A DNA stretch of 64,000 nucleotides, taken from positions 4,154,001-4,218,000 of the forward strand of contig OZ023275.1 of NCBI GenBank assembly GCA_964007475.1. The letters are read 5' to 3'. How positions within the stretch are numbered: the first letter of the stretch is position 1; every line of letters starts with the position of its first letter. Positions 10,630 through 23,600 of this stretch are shown here, piece after piece. The translations under genes were made by a program, and so were the position numbers. Origin of the DNA: Hybos culiciformis (taxonomy: Eukaryota > Arthropoda > Insecta > Diptera > Hybotidae). The notes below the pieces were generated by a model that searched no databases, was not told the origin of the DNA, and saw nothing but the letters and a program-made list of their open reading frames with translations.

Positions 10630-13600
10630 ACTTTTTACGAATTGGGCTAATATTTGCCCTCTGTATTGTAAGTAGTAATAAAAAAAAAAAAGTTAAATAT
10701 TACAAATATTTTAAGTTATTTAGTTGATTACAAAGATCGCATTTTATAAAATTTTTTTTCTTCTATCCGAAATAAAAAAATAAAAATTTGAGAAGAAAGC
10801 AATGATTAGTTTATCAAAAATTTTTTAAATGAAACAAAAAAGGGGAATATGTGCTCACTTCTTTATCTTTTTTTTTACATTATCTTTTAAATTTTGGTTT
10901 TTTAATTCAAGAAATTTAAATATAAATGAATCGGTTGTTATCAGAAAATCTTTTTTTTTTCTTTAGTATGTTTATTCATATTCATGTATTACATTCGAAT
11001 AGAGCCATAGAGCCATACAAGAGATGATCCCTCATTAACATAAAAAATACTACGCTATCATAACTAAGAATATATGGCCGAATAACATTTTTTTATTTCT
11101 CCTGAAAATTTTAGAAAAATTGAGATGATCCCTTTTAAAACTCACCGATTCAAATAAATAATTTTATTTACAGTGAAACCTAAAAATTAAAAAAAAAACT
11201 TTTAACTTAATGTATATATTTATTACTTTTTCCGACCAAACATAAAAACGATTAGCAATAAAACTCTTTACTTTCTTAATTTAATAATTACTATATTATT
11301 TGTAGGTATTCAATATTAATTAACTTAATTTAATTAAAGCAATATGCATAGTGTACATATAATCGGTATATTGTACAGTCATTAAACACGTACTCTGAAA
11401 AATAAGTTCATTCCAACTTTTTTGCTATGAAAGTATTTCGTAAATTAAAATAAAAATTAAATAATAATGAGTTATTTTTCATATAGTGAAGTATTAACTT
11501 ATTGATCAGTGAATAATACATTTTGTCTGTGATATAATATCTAGATAGTACCTACTTATTTTTTTTATGTAAAAATATTAAATTTCTTCACTTTATCTTT
11601 AACTAGTGTATTTATTGCTCGCCTACATCAAAAAAACTCAAGAATGGTGAAAAATCAATACAAAAAAAAGCGCCTCACCCTAAAATAAAGCCAGCAGGTA
11701 AACATGACATCAAAACCAAAATTGTAAAAAATAATCCATTGAAAAAAAAGTCAGCGAAGATGCCAAAAAAGAATAAGGCAAATAAAAAAATTCAAAATCC
11801 AACTGCTGAGAAAAATAAGCCTGCAAATAAATCCAAAAATTTAAAAAATCAACTCAAAAAAAGTAATAATATGTTGAAAAAACAACTAAAACCAAAACCA
11901 ATTAAAACCAAGAAAAAAGCTAATTTAAAAACGAAATTGAAACCAAAAAAAAACAACACAACAATAAAACGAAAAAAGCAAAAACCAAAGAAGTTGAAAA
12001 AAAATGTTCCGAAGAATAATAATTCTAAAAATAAAAACTTAAAACAAAAAAATAAAAACAACGGAGCAATAAAACCAAGAACAAATAGTAAAAAAGAAAA
12101 AGCTAAATTGATGACTACTGAACCAACAAATAAACTAAATGTTCCTGCTAATAGAAATATCGACAACAAAAATAATAATACTATCGATATGAAAAACAAA
12201 ACAAATACGAAAAGTCAACAAAATAAGAAAAATGAAAATATCAAACCGTCAGCAGCAAATAAGGACATTAAGAGTATTCCAATGGGCAAAGCAATCAAAA
12301 TGAATGAAAATAATTCGCCTGTTAAAAGTTCTAACCAAAAGCCTAACCCAAAAAAGAGAATGAAAATGATAAAAAAAATTATGTTCAAAAGAAAAAAAAC
12401 GAATACCCTGAACAAAGATAGAATTCAAAAAATAATTAGGAAGGAAAAAAAAAAAATAGAACAAAAGAAAAACAATCTTAAGAGAAAACGAAAGATGATA
12501 AAAATAATAAGGCGTCAAAAAAAGCAAATGAAAAAACAAGAGAAAAGGCGAAAAAAGAAGATAATAAGGTTCATAAGGAGGAAAAATGGTAAGAGATATT
12601 TTTTTTCTATAATTAAAGTTTATTCTGAGTAAAAAAAAAAGAGTTTGAAACTAAAGTTGGTTTCTAAAATTATTTGAATTTCAATTTATTCATTTGAATG
12701 TAAATGTATAGACTAATTATTTATACTTTGTTGCAATTAAAATACTAGAGTAATTTTTTTTTTAATTTTCAAAGTAGCAACGTCGATCCATACAACCGCT
12801 AAAACCACACAATCACCAACCGCCAAAATTAATTCTTCGTTGTTCACTGAAACTTCTAATGTTTTCACATCTATAAACTCGCAACAATCAACTCAAATTG
12901 TCGACATATCAACAACAAATGTTGAAGCAACGAGTTCACAACCATTAACCAAAACCAGTCAACTAAGTACAAGTGATTCAAAAACTGTAACAGATGCTAC
13001 AAAACCTGAAGCTACAAAATTACCCTCTGAAAAAATCACCGAAAGCATATTTGCACGACCAATCGCACCGGTCGAAACAAACGCAAATCTTGGAACACTA
13101 GCAACCAGTATAGTTCCGGAAACTACAGAACTATCAGCAACTACTACAAAACTATCAACAACAACAACAGTACCTTCAAGTTCTTTTGAGGTAACAACGG
13201 CAAAACCAACAACTGCACAAACTACAACTTCAACATTAGCATCTAGCATAATACCTGAAACAACTACAACAAAACAATCAACAACAGCTACAACATTAGC
13301 CACTAGCACAATTCCTGAAACAACGACAACAAAACAACCAACTACAACTACAACGCTAGTAACAAGCACAATACCTGAAAGTATGGCCACAAAACAATCA
13401 ACAACAACAATAACAATACCAACAAGTAATTTCGAGGTCACAACAACAAAACGAACTAGTGCACAAACGACAATAACAAGCACAAAACCTGAAACAACGA
13501 CCACAAAACAATCAACAACAACTACAACACTAGCAACAAGCACTATACCTGAAAGTACGACCACAAAACAACCAACAACAACAATAACAATGCCAACAAG

Positions 13601-16600
13601 TACTTTCGAGGACACAACAACAAAACCAACTAGTGCACAAACGACAACTACACCTCTAACAACTAGCACAATACCTGAAACAACGACCACAAAAGAACCA
13701 ACAACAACTACAACACAAGCCACTAGCGCAATTCCTGAAAATACGACCACAAAACAACCAACAACTACAATTCAAACAAGTACTTTTGAGGTCACAACAA
13801 CAAAACCAACTAGTGCACAAACGACAAGTACAACACTAGCAACTAGCACAATACCTGAAACGACGATCACAAAACAACCAACAACAACTACAACACAAGC
13901 AACTAGCACAATTCCTGAAAGTACGACCAAACAACCAACAACTACTATTCCAACAAGTACTTTTGAGGTCACAACAACAAAACCAACTAGTGCACAAACG
14001 ACAACTACAACTCTAGCAACTAGCCCAATACCTGAAACAACGACCACAAAACAACCAACAACAACTACAACACAAGCCACTAGCACAATTCCTGAAAGTA
14101 CGACCACAAAACAACCAACAACTACAATTCCAACAAGTACTTTTGAGGTCACAACAGCAAAACCAACTAGTGCACAAACGACAAGTACAACACTAGCAAC
14201 TAGCACAATACCTGAAACGACGACCACAAAACCACCAACAACAACTACAACACCAGCAACTAGCACAATTCCTGAAAGTACGACCAAACAACCAACAACT
14301 ACTATTCCAACAAGTACTTTTGAGGTCACAACAACAAAACCAACTAGTGCACAAACGACAACTACAACTCTAGCAACTAGCACAATACCTGAAACAACGA
14401 CCACAAAACAACCAACAACAACTACAACACAAGCCACTAGCACAATTCCTGAAAGTACGATCACAAAACAACCAACAACTACAATTCCAACAAGTACTTT
14501 TGAGGTCACAACAAGAAAACCAACTAATCCGCAAACGACAACTTCAACACTAGAAACTAGCACAATACCTGAAACAACGACCACAAAACAACCAACAACA
14601 ACTAAAACACAAGCCACTAGCACAATTCCTGAAAATACGACCACAAAACAACCAACAACTACAATTCCAACAAGTACTTTTGAGGTCACAACAACAAAAC
14701 CAACTAGTGCACAAACGACAACTACAACACTAGCAACTAGCACAATACCTGAAACAACGACCACAAAACAATCAACAACAACTACAACACAAGACACTAG
14801 CACAATTCCTGAAAGTACGACCACAAAACAACCAACAACTACAATTCCAACAAGTACTTTTGAGGTCACAACAACAAAACCAACTAGTGCACAAACGACA
14901 AGTACAACACTAGCAACTAGCACAATACCTGAAACGACGACCACAAAACCACCAACAACAACTACAACACCAGCAACTAGCACAATTCCTGAAAATACGA
15001 CCAAACAACCAACAACTACTATTCCAACAAGTACTTTTGAGGTCACAACAACAAAACCAACTAGTGCACAAACGACAACTACAACTCTAGCAACTAGCAC
15101 AATACCTGAAACAACGACCACAAAACAACCAACAACAACTACAACACCAGCAACTAGCAAAATTCCTGAAAGTACGACCAAACAACCAACAACTACTATT
15201 CCAACAAGTACTTTTGAGGTCACAACAACAAAACCAACTAGTGCACAAACGACAACTACAACTCTAGCAACTAGCACAATACCTAAAACAACGACCACAA
15301 AACAACCAACAACATCTACAACACAAGCCACTAGCACAATTCCTGAAAGTACGATCACAAAACAACCAACAACTACAATTCCAACAAGTACTTTTGAGGT
15401 CACAACAAGAAAACCAACTAATCCGCAAACGACAACTTCAACACTAGCAACTAGCACAATACCTGAAACAACGACCACAAAACAACCAACAACAACTAAA
15501 ACACAAGCCACTAGCACAATTCCTGAAAATACGACCACAAAACAACCAACAACTACAATTCCAACAAGTACTTTTGAGGTCACAACAACAAAACCAACTA
15601 GTGCACAAACGACAAGTACAACACTAGCAACTAGCACAATACCTGAAACGACGACCACAAAACCACCAACAACAACTACAATACCAGCAACTAGCACAAT
15701 TCCTGAAAGTACGACCACAAAACAATCAACAACAACTACAACACAAGCCACTAGCACAATTCCTGAAAGTACGACCACAAAACAACCAACAACTACAATT
15801 CCAACAAGTACTTTTGAGGTCACAACAACAAAACCAACTAGTGCACAAACGACAAGTACAACACTAGCAACTAGCACAATACCTGAAACGACGACCACAA
15901 AACCACCAACAACAACTACAACACCAGCAACTAGCACAATTCCTGAAAGTACGACCAAACAACCAACAACTACTATTCCAACAAGTACTTTTGAGGTCAC
16001 AACAACAAAACCAACTAGTGCACAAACGACAACTACAACTCTAGCAACTAGCACAATACCTGAAACAACGACCACAAAACAACCAACAACAACTACAACA
16101 CAAGCCACTAGCACAATTCCTGAAAGTACGATCACAAAACAACCAACAACTACAATTCCAACAAGTACTTTTGAGGTCACAACAAGAAAACCAACTAATC
16201 CGCAAACGACAACTTCAACACTAGCAACTAGCACAATACCTGAAACAACGACCACAAAACAACCAACAACAACTAAAACACAAGCCACTAGCACAATTCC
16301 TGAAAATACGACCACAAAACAACCAACAACTACAATTCCAACAAGTACTTTTGAGGTCACAACAACAAAACCAACTAGTGCACAAACGACAAGTACAACA
16401 CTAGCAACTAGCACAATACCTGAAACGACGACCACAAAACCACCAACAACAACTACAATACCAGCAACTAGCACAATTCCTGAAAGTACGACCACAAAAC
16501 TACCAACAACTACAATTCCAACAAGTACTTTTGAGGTCACAATAACAAAACCAACGACAACTACAACACTAGCAACTAGCACAATACCTGAAACAACGAC

Positions 16601-18854
16601 CACAAAACAACCAACAACAACTACAACAGAAGCCACTAGTACAATTCTTGAAAGTACGACCAAAAAACAACCAACAACTACAATTCCAACAAGTACTTTT
16701 GAGGTCACAACAACAAAACCAACTAGTGCACAAACGACAAATACAACACTACCAACTAGCATAATACCTGAAACGACGACCACAAAACCACCAACAACAA
16801 CTACAACACCAGCAACTAGCACAATTCCTGAAAGTACGACCACAAAACAACCAACAACTACAATTCCAACAAGTACTTTTGAGGTCACAACAACAAAACC
16901 AACTAGTGCACAAACGACAACTACAACACTAGCAACTAGCACAATACCTGAAACAACGACCACAAAACAATCAACAACAACTACAACACAAGCCACTAGC
17001 ACAATTCCTGAAAGTACGACCACAAAACAATCAACAACAACTACAACACAAGCCACTAGCACAATTCCTGAAAGTACGACCACAAAACAACCAACAACTA
17101 CAATACCAACAACTACTTTCGAGGTCACAACAACAAAACCAACTAGTGCACAAACGACAACTACAACACGAGCAACTAGCACAATACCTGAAACAACGAC
17201 CACAAAACAATCAACAACAACCACTAGCACAATTCCTGAAAGTACGACCACAAAACAACCAACAACTACAATACCAACAAGTACTTTTGAGGTCACAACA
17301 ACAAAACCAACTAGTGCACAAACGACAACTACAACACTGGCAACAAGCACAATACCTGAAACAACTACCACAAAACAATCAACAACAACTACAACACAAG
17401 CCACTAGCACAATTGCTGAAAGTACGATCACAAAACAATCAACAACAACAACAACACAAGCCACTAGCACAACTCCTGAAAGTACGACCACAAAACAACC
17501 AACAACTACAATTCCAACAAGTACTTTTGAGGTCACAACAACAAAACCAACTAGTGCACAAACGACAACTACAACACTAACAACTAGCATAATACCTGAA
17601 ACAACGACCACAAAACAACCAACAACAACAACAACTACAACACAACCCACTAGTACAATTCGTGAAAGTACGACCACAAAACAACCAACAACTACAATAC
17701 CAACAAGTACTTTCGAGGTCACAACAACAAAACCAACTAGTGCACAAACGACAACTACAACACTTGCAACTAGCACAATTCCGGAAACAACTACAACAAA
17801 ACCACCAACAACAACAGTACCATCAAGTACTTTTGAGGTAACAAAGACAAAACCAACTAGTGCACAAACTACAACTACAACACTAGCAACTATCACAATG
17901 CCTGAAATAATGACCATAACACAACCATCAACAACAGTACCAACAAGTACATTTGAGGTCACAACAACAAATCCAATTAGCGCACACCGGACAACTACAA
18001 CACTAGCAACTAGCACAATAATTCTAACAACAACAAGAAAGTCTGAAGTTCAGAGTATAACTGATTCAGAACTAAGGAATGATGCAGGAATTAGAAAACA
18101 ATCAGAACCCACTCTGAAGTTAGAACCATCTACTGTATCAGAAAATCCAGTTGGCACAATAGAACCACAGAACGCTACAAAAGGGGAATTTGAAGAAGTT
18201 ACAGAAATAGAATATGTAGAAGACCCCGAAACAGAAGTTGAATGGGTAACAGAACCAGGACTTGAGTGGGAAACAGATCCAGCAACAAATAACACCATTC
18301 AAATAAAATCGAATCCAGAAAGGACTACAGAATCATCAGATCTAGAAACAGAAACAGAAATCGAATGGGTAACCGACCCAAAAAGTATTTCAGACTCAGG
18401 CGAATCATCAGAAATAGAAACAGAAACAGAAATTGTATGGGTGACAGAACCAGAATCAAACAACACCTTTAAAACAAATTCTGGATCAGAAAATAAAACA
18501 GAATCACCAGATATAGAAACAGAAACAGAAATTGTGTGGATAACAGAACCAGAATCAAATAACACTCTTGAATCGAAATCGGGTCCGGAAAGTATGATAA
18601 ATTCAACAGATGTAGAAACAGTGACAGAAATTGTGTGGATAACAGAACCAGAATCAAATAATACCCTTGAATCAAAATCCGGGCCAGAAGGTATAATAGA
18701 ATCATCGGATGTAGAAACAGAAACAGAAATAGTGTGGGTCACAGAACCAGAATCAAATAACAACCTTGAATCGAAATTGAACCAAGAAGGTACTACAAAA
18801 TCATCAGATCTAGAAACAGAAACAGAAATTGAGTGGGTAACAGAATTTGAATGA
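10626..18854 (+). CDS. G2: giant secreted mucin-like protein with basic head and acidic tail
   Basis: Three exons: 10626-10667, 11607-12588 and 12778-18854 (or from 12775, a NAGNAG acceptor). The product is about 2366 residues. MNFLRIGLIFALCI joined to CIYCSPTS gives a signal peptide. Residues about 20-341 are Lys/Asn-rich and very basic. Exon 3 opens with a Ser/Thr region, then carries about 27 imperfect 59-60 residue units built from 20-residue subunits (ATSTIPETTTTKQPTTTTTQ type) to about residue 2088. These Thr/Pro repeats are the classical composition for dense O-glycosylation. The last 280 residues are acidic, with 33-residue repeats containing W[VI]T[ED]P. No chitin-binding or other Cys-rich domain is present. 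A secreted mucin or glue role is inferred. AATAAA follows at 18916. Confidence 0.87.
10668..11606 (+). other. intron 1 of G2
   Basis: This 939-base phase-0 intron runs from GTAAGT to CTAG directly before TGT, and it splits the signal peptide. It is AT-rich, and no exon-like frame or repeat was seen in it. Confidence 0.75.
13141..18015 (+). repeat. nested Thr-rich coding repeat array in G2
   Basis: The basic unit is 60 bases (20 codons). Three make a 177/180-base unit marked by KPTSAQ; for example the CCAACTAG sequence recurs at 13806, 13983 and 14163. Above that is a further level: the variant TRKPTNPQ recurs at 14521, 15415 and 16192, spacings of 894 and 777 bases. These equal five and four units respectively, the latter with one extra 60-base subunit. 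Blocks between the markers share matching variants (KTQ/PEN, TSTTL/KPP), indicating segmental duplication of multi-unit blocks. Confidence 0.9.
18190..18854 (+). repeat. 99-bp acidic WVTEP repeats at the 3' end of G2
   Basis: About six to seven copies of a 33-codon unit read ETETEIVW[VI]TEPESNNT followed by LESKSGPE and a variable link. GTGTGG recurs at 18534 and 18633, exactly 99 bases apart. Each unit has one Trp and about ten acidic residues, and several have an Asn-Asn-Thr glycosylation sequon. The first copies (EYVEDPE, EWVTEPG) are diverged, and the later ones are close, consistent with expansion toward the 3' end. Confidence 0.85.
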
Positions 18855-20676
18855 TAGAAAATACAACAGAATCAGTTTCGTGGACTTTTTGTCATTATTG
18901 GTTCTTGTTGATTGAAATAAAAGCTAAATTTTTTACACAATTCTTTTAATCACTACTGTGACTCTTTTACTCTTTTACGCTAAAAAAATTGTTTTTTCTC
19001 TAAAATAATACGAACACCCTCTCAAATTGAAAAAAAAACACAAAATTGTGAATAAACATAAGTAAGTCCAAACAACTTTTACAAAAACTGATTTGACGCT
19101 TTGGCTTGCCAGTGAAAAACAAGTATTAAAAAACTTATAACGATGTATATTATATGTAAGTAGTCACATTATATGTAAGTAGTCACAGAGAATAATTCTG
19201 TAAATTTAATGATGGATTTTTCTCACACGATGAATCCAAAACGAGTTTCTCATGTGAACTTTTTAAAATTCATTTATCTAAATGAACTTAATCATATACC
19301 TATTTACAATTCAATTTTCGAATTTTCTTATTGCAAATTTATATATATAAGTGTACAAGTCAAAACAAACAACAGTATTTTAATGAATAATTTTAGAAAA
19401 ATATGATACGAACTTGAATTTTTTTGGTATTTGTTTATTCGAGATAATTCAATTATTTTTACTGAAACTTAATTCGTTGAATTGATTGAAATATTTAAAG
19501 AGAAGTTTAGAAATACTTTGAATTTGAATATCAAAATTGCAAGATTTGACAATACAATTTCAATACAACCATTATGCAGAAGAATTAGTAAAACAAATTT
19601 TAATTCTATGGCTTTGCAAGCTCATTGTACACTATAGTACACTTACTATATAAATGTATATGAATGTATATTCTCAATACATTTTGACTAGAGGAGATTT
19701 TTGAATGGATACATTGTTTTTTACAATTTCTGTCTTCTATGCATAGTTGAAATGTTTTTTATGCGTTATATGTGCTTGATTACGGACGAGTAATTAAAAC
19801 ACTTTTTCGAAGAAGCTTTATGAAGTTTTACGTAAATGAAAAAGAATTCTAATTTTTAGTATTTCAGCCTGAAATAATAACAGGTAAGTTAAGATGGAAA
19901 GAAAATATTTCTGCAATTTTATTTTCAGCTAAAATTTTTTAACTAATAAACTAAATAACGAATCAATTACTATCAATTTCAAATAAAAAGCGAATTCTTA
20001 CAGCTTTATGATTATTTTATATGCAGTATTCTTTTCGTGCAAGACAATATATGAAATTAAACGCCAAATAAAAGATAAAAGTTACGGGAAGTAAAGCTTT
20101 CTGGTGTTTTTAGTAAGTTGCACCTCAATTAAATTTATAAAATTTAGACTCAGGCAAGGGGTTTAGTTTTTTAATAAAAATAAAAAAATTAAGCTGAGTA
20201 TCATAAGTCATATAAAGAAATTCTACTGTAACGTACTACATAATAACATATTTGAGTAAAACCACATATTTAATATGTATAAATACACCAAGCCATAAAA
20301 TGAATCATTAAATCAAATATAGGACACAAGTAGTTTATTGTATATATACATTTTTTCTTTTTATTTTTCGAAAATTGCACTTGACATTTCTTCAGACAAG
20401 GGTTTTGTTATTCGAACAATCCAACAAAATCCATATAATATTTGAAAAAATGAAAAGAAAAATTATTGGTTAGTAATTTGATGACATTTTTTTAAATTTT
20501 CATTTATAGTTTTATTGATAATTCTGTATTATTTTGAACCACAAGTGTTAAAAACAACATTCTATGTAAATACTAATATTTTTCTATAGCTTGACTTTAG
20601 AATTGGAAGTTAAAAAAAAATTTTTTTTTTAATTTAATTAGTCGAGAACTGAAGCTTCTGAAGATACGTTCTTGAA
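18855..20676. other. intergenic DNA between G2 and G3
   Basis: AT-rich. It includes the G2 3' UTR with AATAAA at 18916-18921 and a small 19-base tandem duplication around 19151-19187 (TATATGTAAGTAGTCAC twice). The 65-codon frame at 19209-19406 has no supporting feature. Confidence 0.55.
18916..18921 (+). promoter_or_regulatory. poly(A) signal of G2
   Basis: AATAAA occurs 62 bases after the TGA of G2 and is followed by a T-rich stretch. Confidence 0.65.
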
Positions 20677-23600
20677 ATGATTTTTTTACGAATTGGACTA
20701 ATATTTGTCCTTCCTATTGTGAGTAATTAAAATAAATATTTTTCTTTCTGAAATATAAATATTATTTAATTTAAGTTTAGTTTCACTATTTTATTAACTA
20801 TTTTACAATTTTAAACACAAACAAAATTATATATAAATTTCGACACAAACGAATTGATCAATTAATGGCAATTACAATTTTTCATCAAAATTCATTATTA
20901 TCCTTTAAAAACTTCAACTATTATGGTAATTTAGCAATTTAAGCATATTCTAGAATATATTCCGAAACCTTTAGACATATAGGGCACACCAATATTTTTC
21001 TGAAAATCAACGCAAAATATATATATTTAAATGGATACAAAACTAAATAAATAAAGTGATACCATGGGCTCGATTCAGTGAACTCAAAACACATATATTT
21101 TATATGCAAACCGCAGTTCGCGTTCAAAACTATAGTTGAGACAGTTAATTCACATAGAAAGAAATGTTGTAGAAAATGCAAGAAGAACTGCAATAGTTTG
21201 GAGAGATATTTTTTTTAAAAGAATCGAGAAAACATTTATCTAACGGAACTTCGTAAAATTTAATTTTACAGTCCCGTCAGTCCTCAATTCCACAAATTCG
21301 TATCGAATTTGTAGCGGGAGTGCCTGAACAGAATTTTCGGCATCAATTGTAAAAATTTGTTGAATGAAAGTAGTGCTCAATTTTTGTCGAAGCAATGTTA
21401 TGGCTTTTGAGCCGAACCCAATTAATAATTTGTTCTCGATCTTCTGTCCTTAATAATTAGCTCTCGATCTGGTTGGTCCTTTAATACATTTAGATTGATT
21501 AACTAGTCTGGCTAAATTTTACTAAAACTACGAATGTTTGGTAAAAACCATTCTATTCGGTGGAATTTTGTTAAAAGACCGCAAGAAATTTTCTTCCCAT
21601 AATAAGAAGATTTTGGGTATGTTTAAAAAAATTAAAAAAGGGGAAAAGTTTCAATTCGTGGGAGTTTCTGATATTTTTTTCTAAATAATAAGAAAAAAAA
21701 ACTTATGGTAATATAGCTTTTGCAATCTCGCACATCTAATGCCGTCTGCGGTACATCAGTGTGCCATGGCACAACGATTGCGGAACACTGATAATGTTAA
21801 ATATATGGATAATGCTTTAGAGATCAATTTTTACTTTGTTTTTTTTTACTGTATCTTTAAGTTTTTGATAGATGATCCATGATTTTTTTTATAACTTCAA
21901 TTTACTTATCTTTGTTTGTAAATACTTTTCAGGTATTAAGTACAATTTTAATAAATTATTTAATTTTGTCTAAATTAGTGTATTTATACCTCGCCAACAC
22001 CAAGTGGGAGTACTTCACAAGATTCTGTAAGCACCATTCAGAATGAATCCACTATTAAGAAAATAAAATTATCAAGTAAGTCTGAAACCAAATTTCAAAA
22101 CATAAAGATAATTCCAGTTATTAAAACATCAGCATCTGAACCGCAAACTAGGTCGCAAAAGTTGAATAAAAATATACAGAAGAAGCAAACGCATCTTATT
22201 TCCAATATCATTCAAGAAAATTATAATAATATGAAAACGAAACCATTGAGTAAATCACAGATGAAATATAAAATAATAAATCAAAATCGAACTACAGAAC
22301 AACAAAAATTCAAGTTAATGGAAACAAAAAAAGAAACTAAATTGAAACCATCAAAGAATTTGAAAATAAAAGTTGCTAAAATAGAATCAAACCAAGAAAC
22401 AAAACTATCTGCTAATAAAAATACCAATAATAAAAATAAATATGCAATCGATATGAAAACTAAAACAAATGACACTATTCAACAAAATAAAAATAAAACT
22501 CAATACGAAGAAAATAATAAAAAAGAAAATAAAAAGGTAATGCCACAAAACGACATGATCATTAAAGACGAATATAAGAAAAAAATTAATATGCTCAATA
22601 AAAAAGAACAGAAGAGATCATTCTTTAAGCGCAAGGCTGAGAAGCAAAGAAACAAAACTAAAATTTTTAAAATAAAAACTTTACAAAATAAAATGTATTT
22701 AAAAAACAAATTAAATAACCTTGCAAATAGAATTAGAATGAAAATGCAAAAAATAAATAAATTTAACAAGATCGATAATTTGCTAAGAAGAAACCAATTA
22801 ATTGATAAAAGTGTAATAAATCAAAGAATGAGAAAAAAGTTTAAAGTTACAATTGAGAAAAAGAAATTTACAACCAAATCCAGAATTACGAAACCAAAAT
22901 TCGAAAAAATTATAAAAACTACAAAACAAAAAATAACCACAAAATCTAAAACAACTACAATTCCTAAAACATCGACCGCAACAAGAACAAACATTTCAAA
23001 ACTGGATACACCCTTAAATAAAAAAAGAACTGCTCGAACGACTACAAAACCCAAAACAACACCAAAATTTAACACAAATATAAAGTCTAAAACACCGACT
23101 GCAACAAGAACAAAAACTACAACACATGGTAAACCCATCATTCAAACCAGAATCGCTCCAACAACGACAGCAGTCAAAACTACTACAATCGACAAATCGA
23201 AGAAAACTACATTTGTTGCAGCAATTACTGGAAGACATGAAACTAGTGGTGGCCAATATTCGCCAATATTTGCCAAAAATGTGAATTCAAAAATAGCACA
23301 TCCAACGACCACAGCAACAACAAAAGCTACAGCACCAACAATGCCAAAAATAACCCGAAAAGCAAAAATCAACGCAATTGCAAAAACAACAAGTATTCAA
23401 CCAACGACCCAGCAATCAACAACCACATCATTCGAAAAAGTCATTACAAACATAAACTTAGAAACAAGTACAAGAAAATCAACCACTACAAAACTTGATA
23501 CAACCATTATTCAAAAAAAAATTGCTCCAACAAGGACTACAATGAAAACGACTATAATCGCTAGCTCACTAAAATTAAATCCGTCTACGTCAGCACCTAC

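Noticed and set aside
13772..18016. 1414-codon minus-strand open frame, Val-rich, antisense to the G2 mucin exon
   Set aside because: It is the mirror of the Thr-rich repeat: ACA/ACT/ACC codons reversed give Val-type codons and no stops. It has no independent start context, splice sites or variation, whereas the plus frame joins to a signal exon.
12778..18854. Peritrophin or chitin-binding mucin
   Set aside because: No Cys-rich chitin-binding module occurs anywhere in G2, whose mature part is essentially free of Cys.
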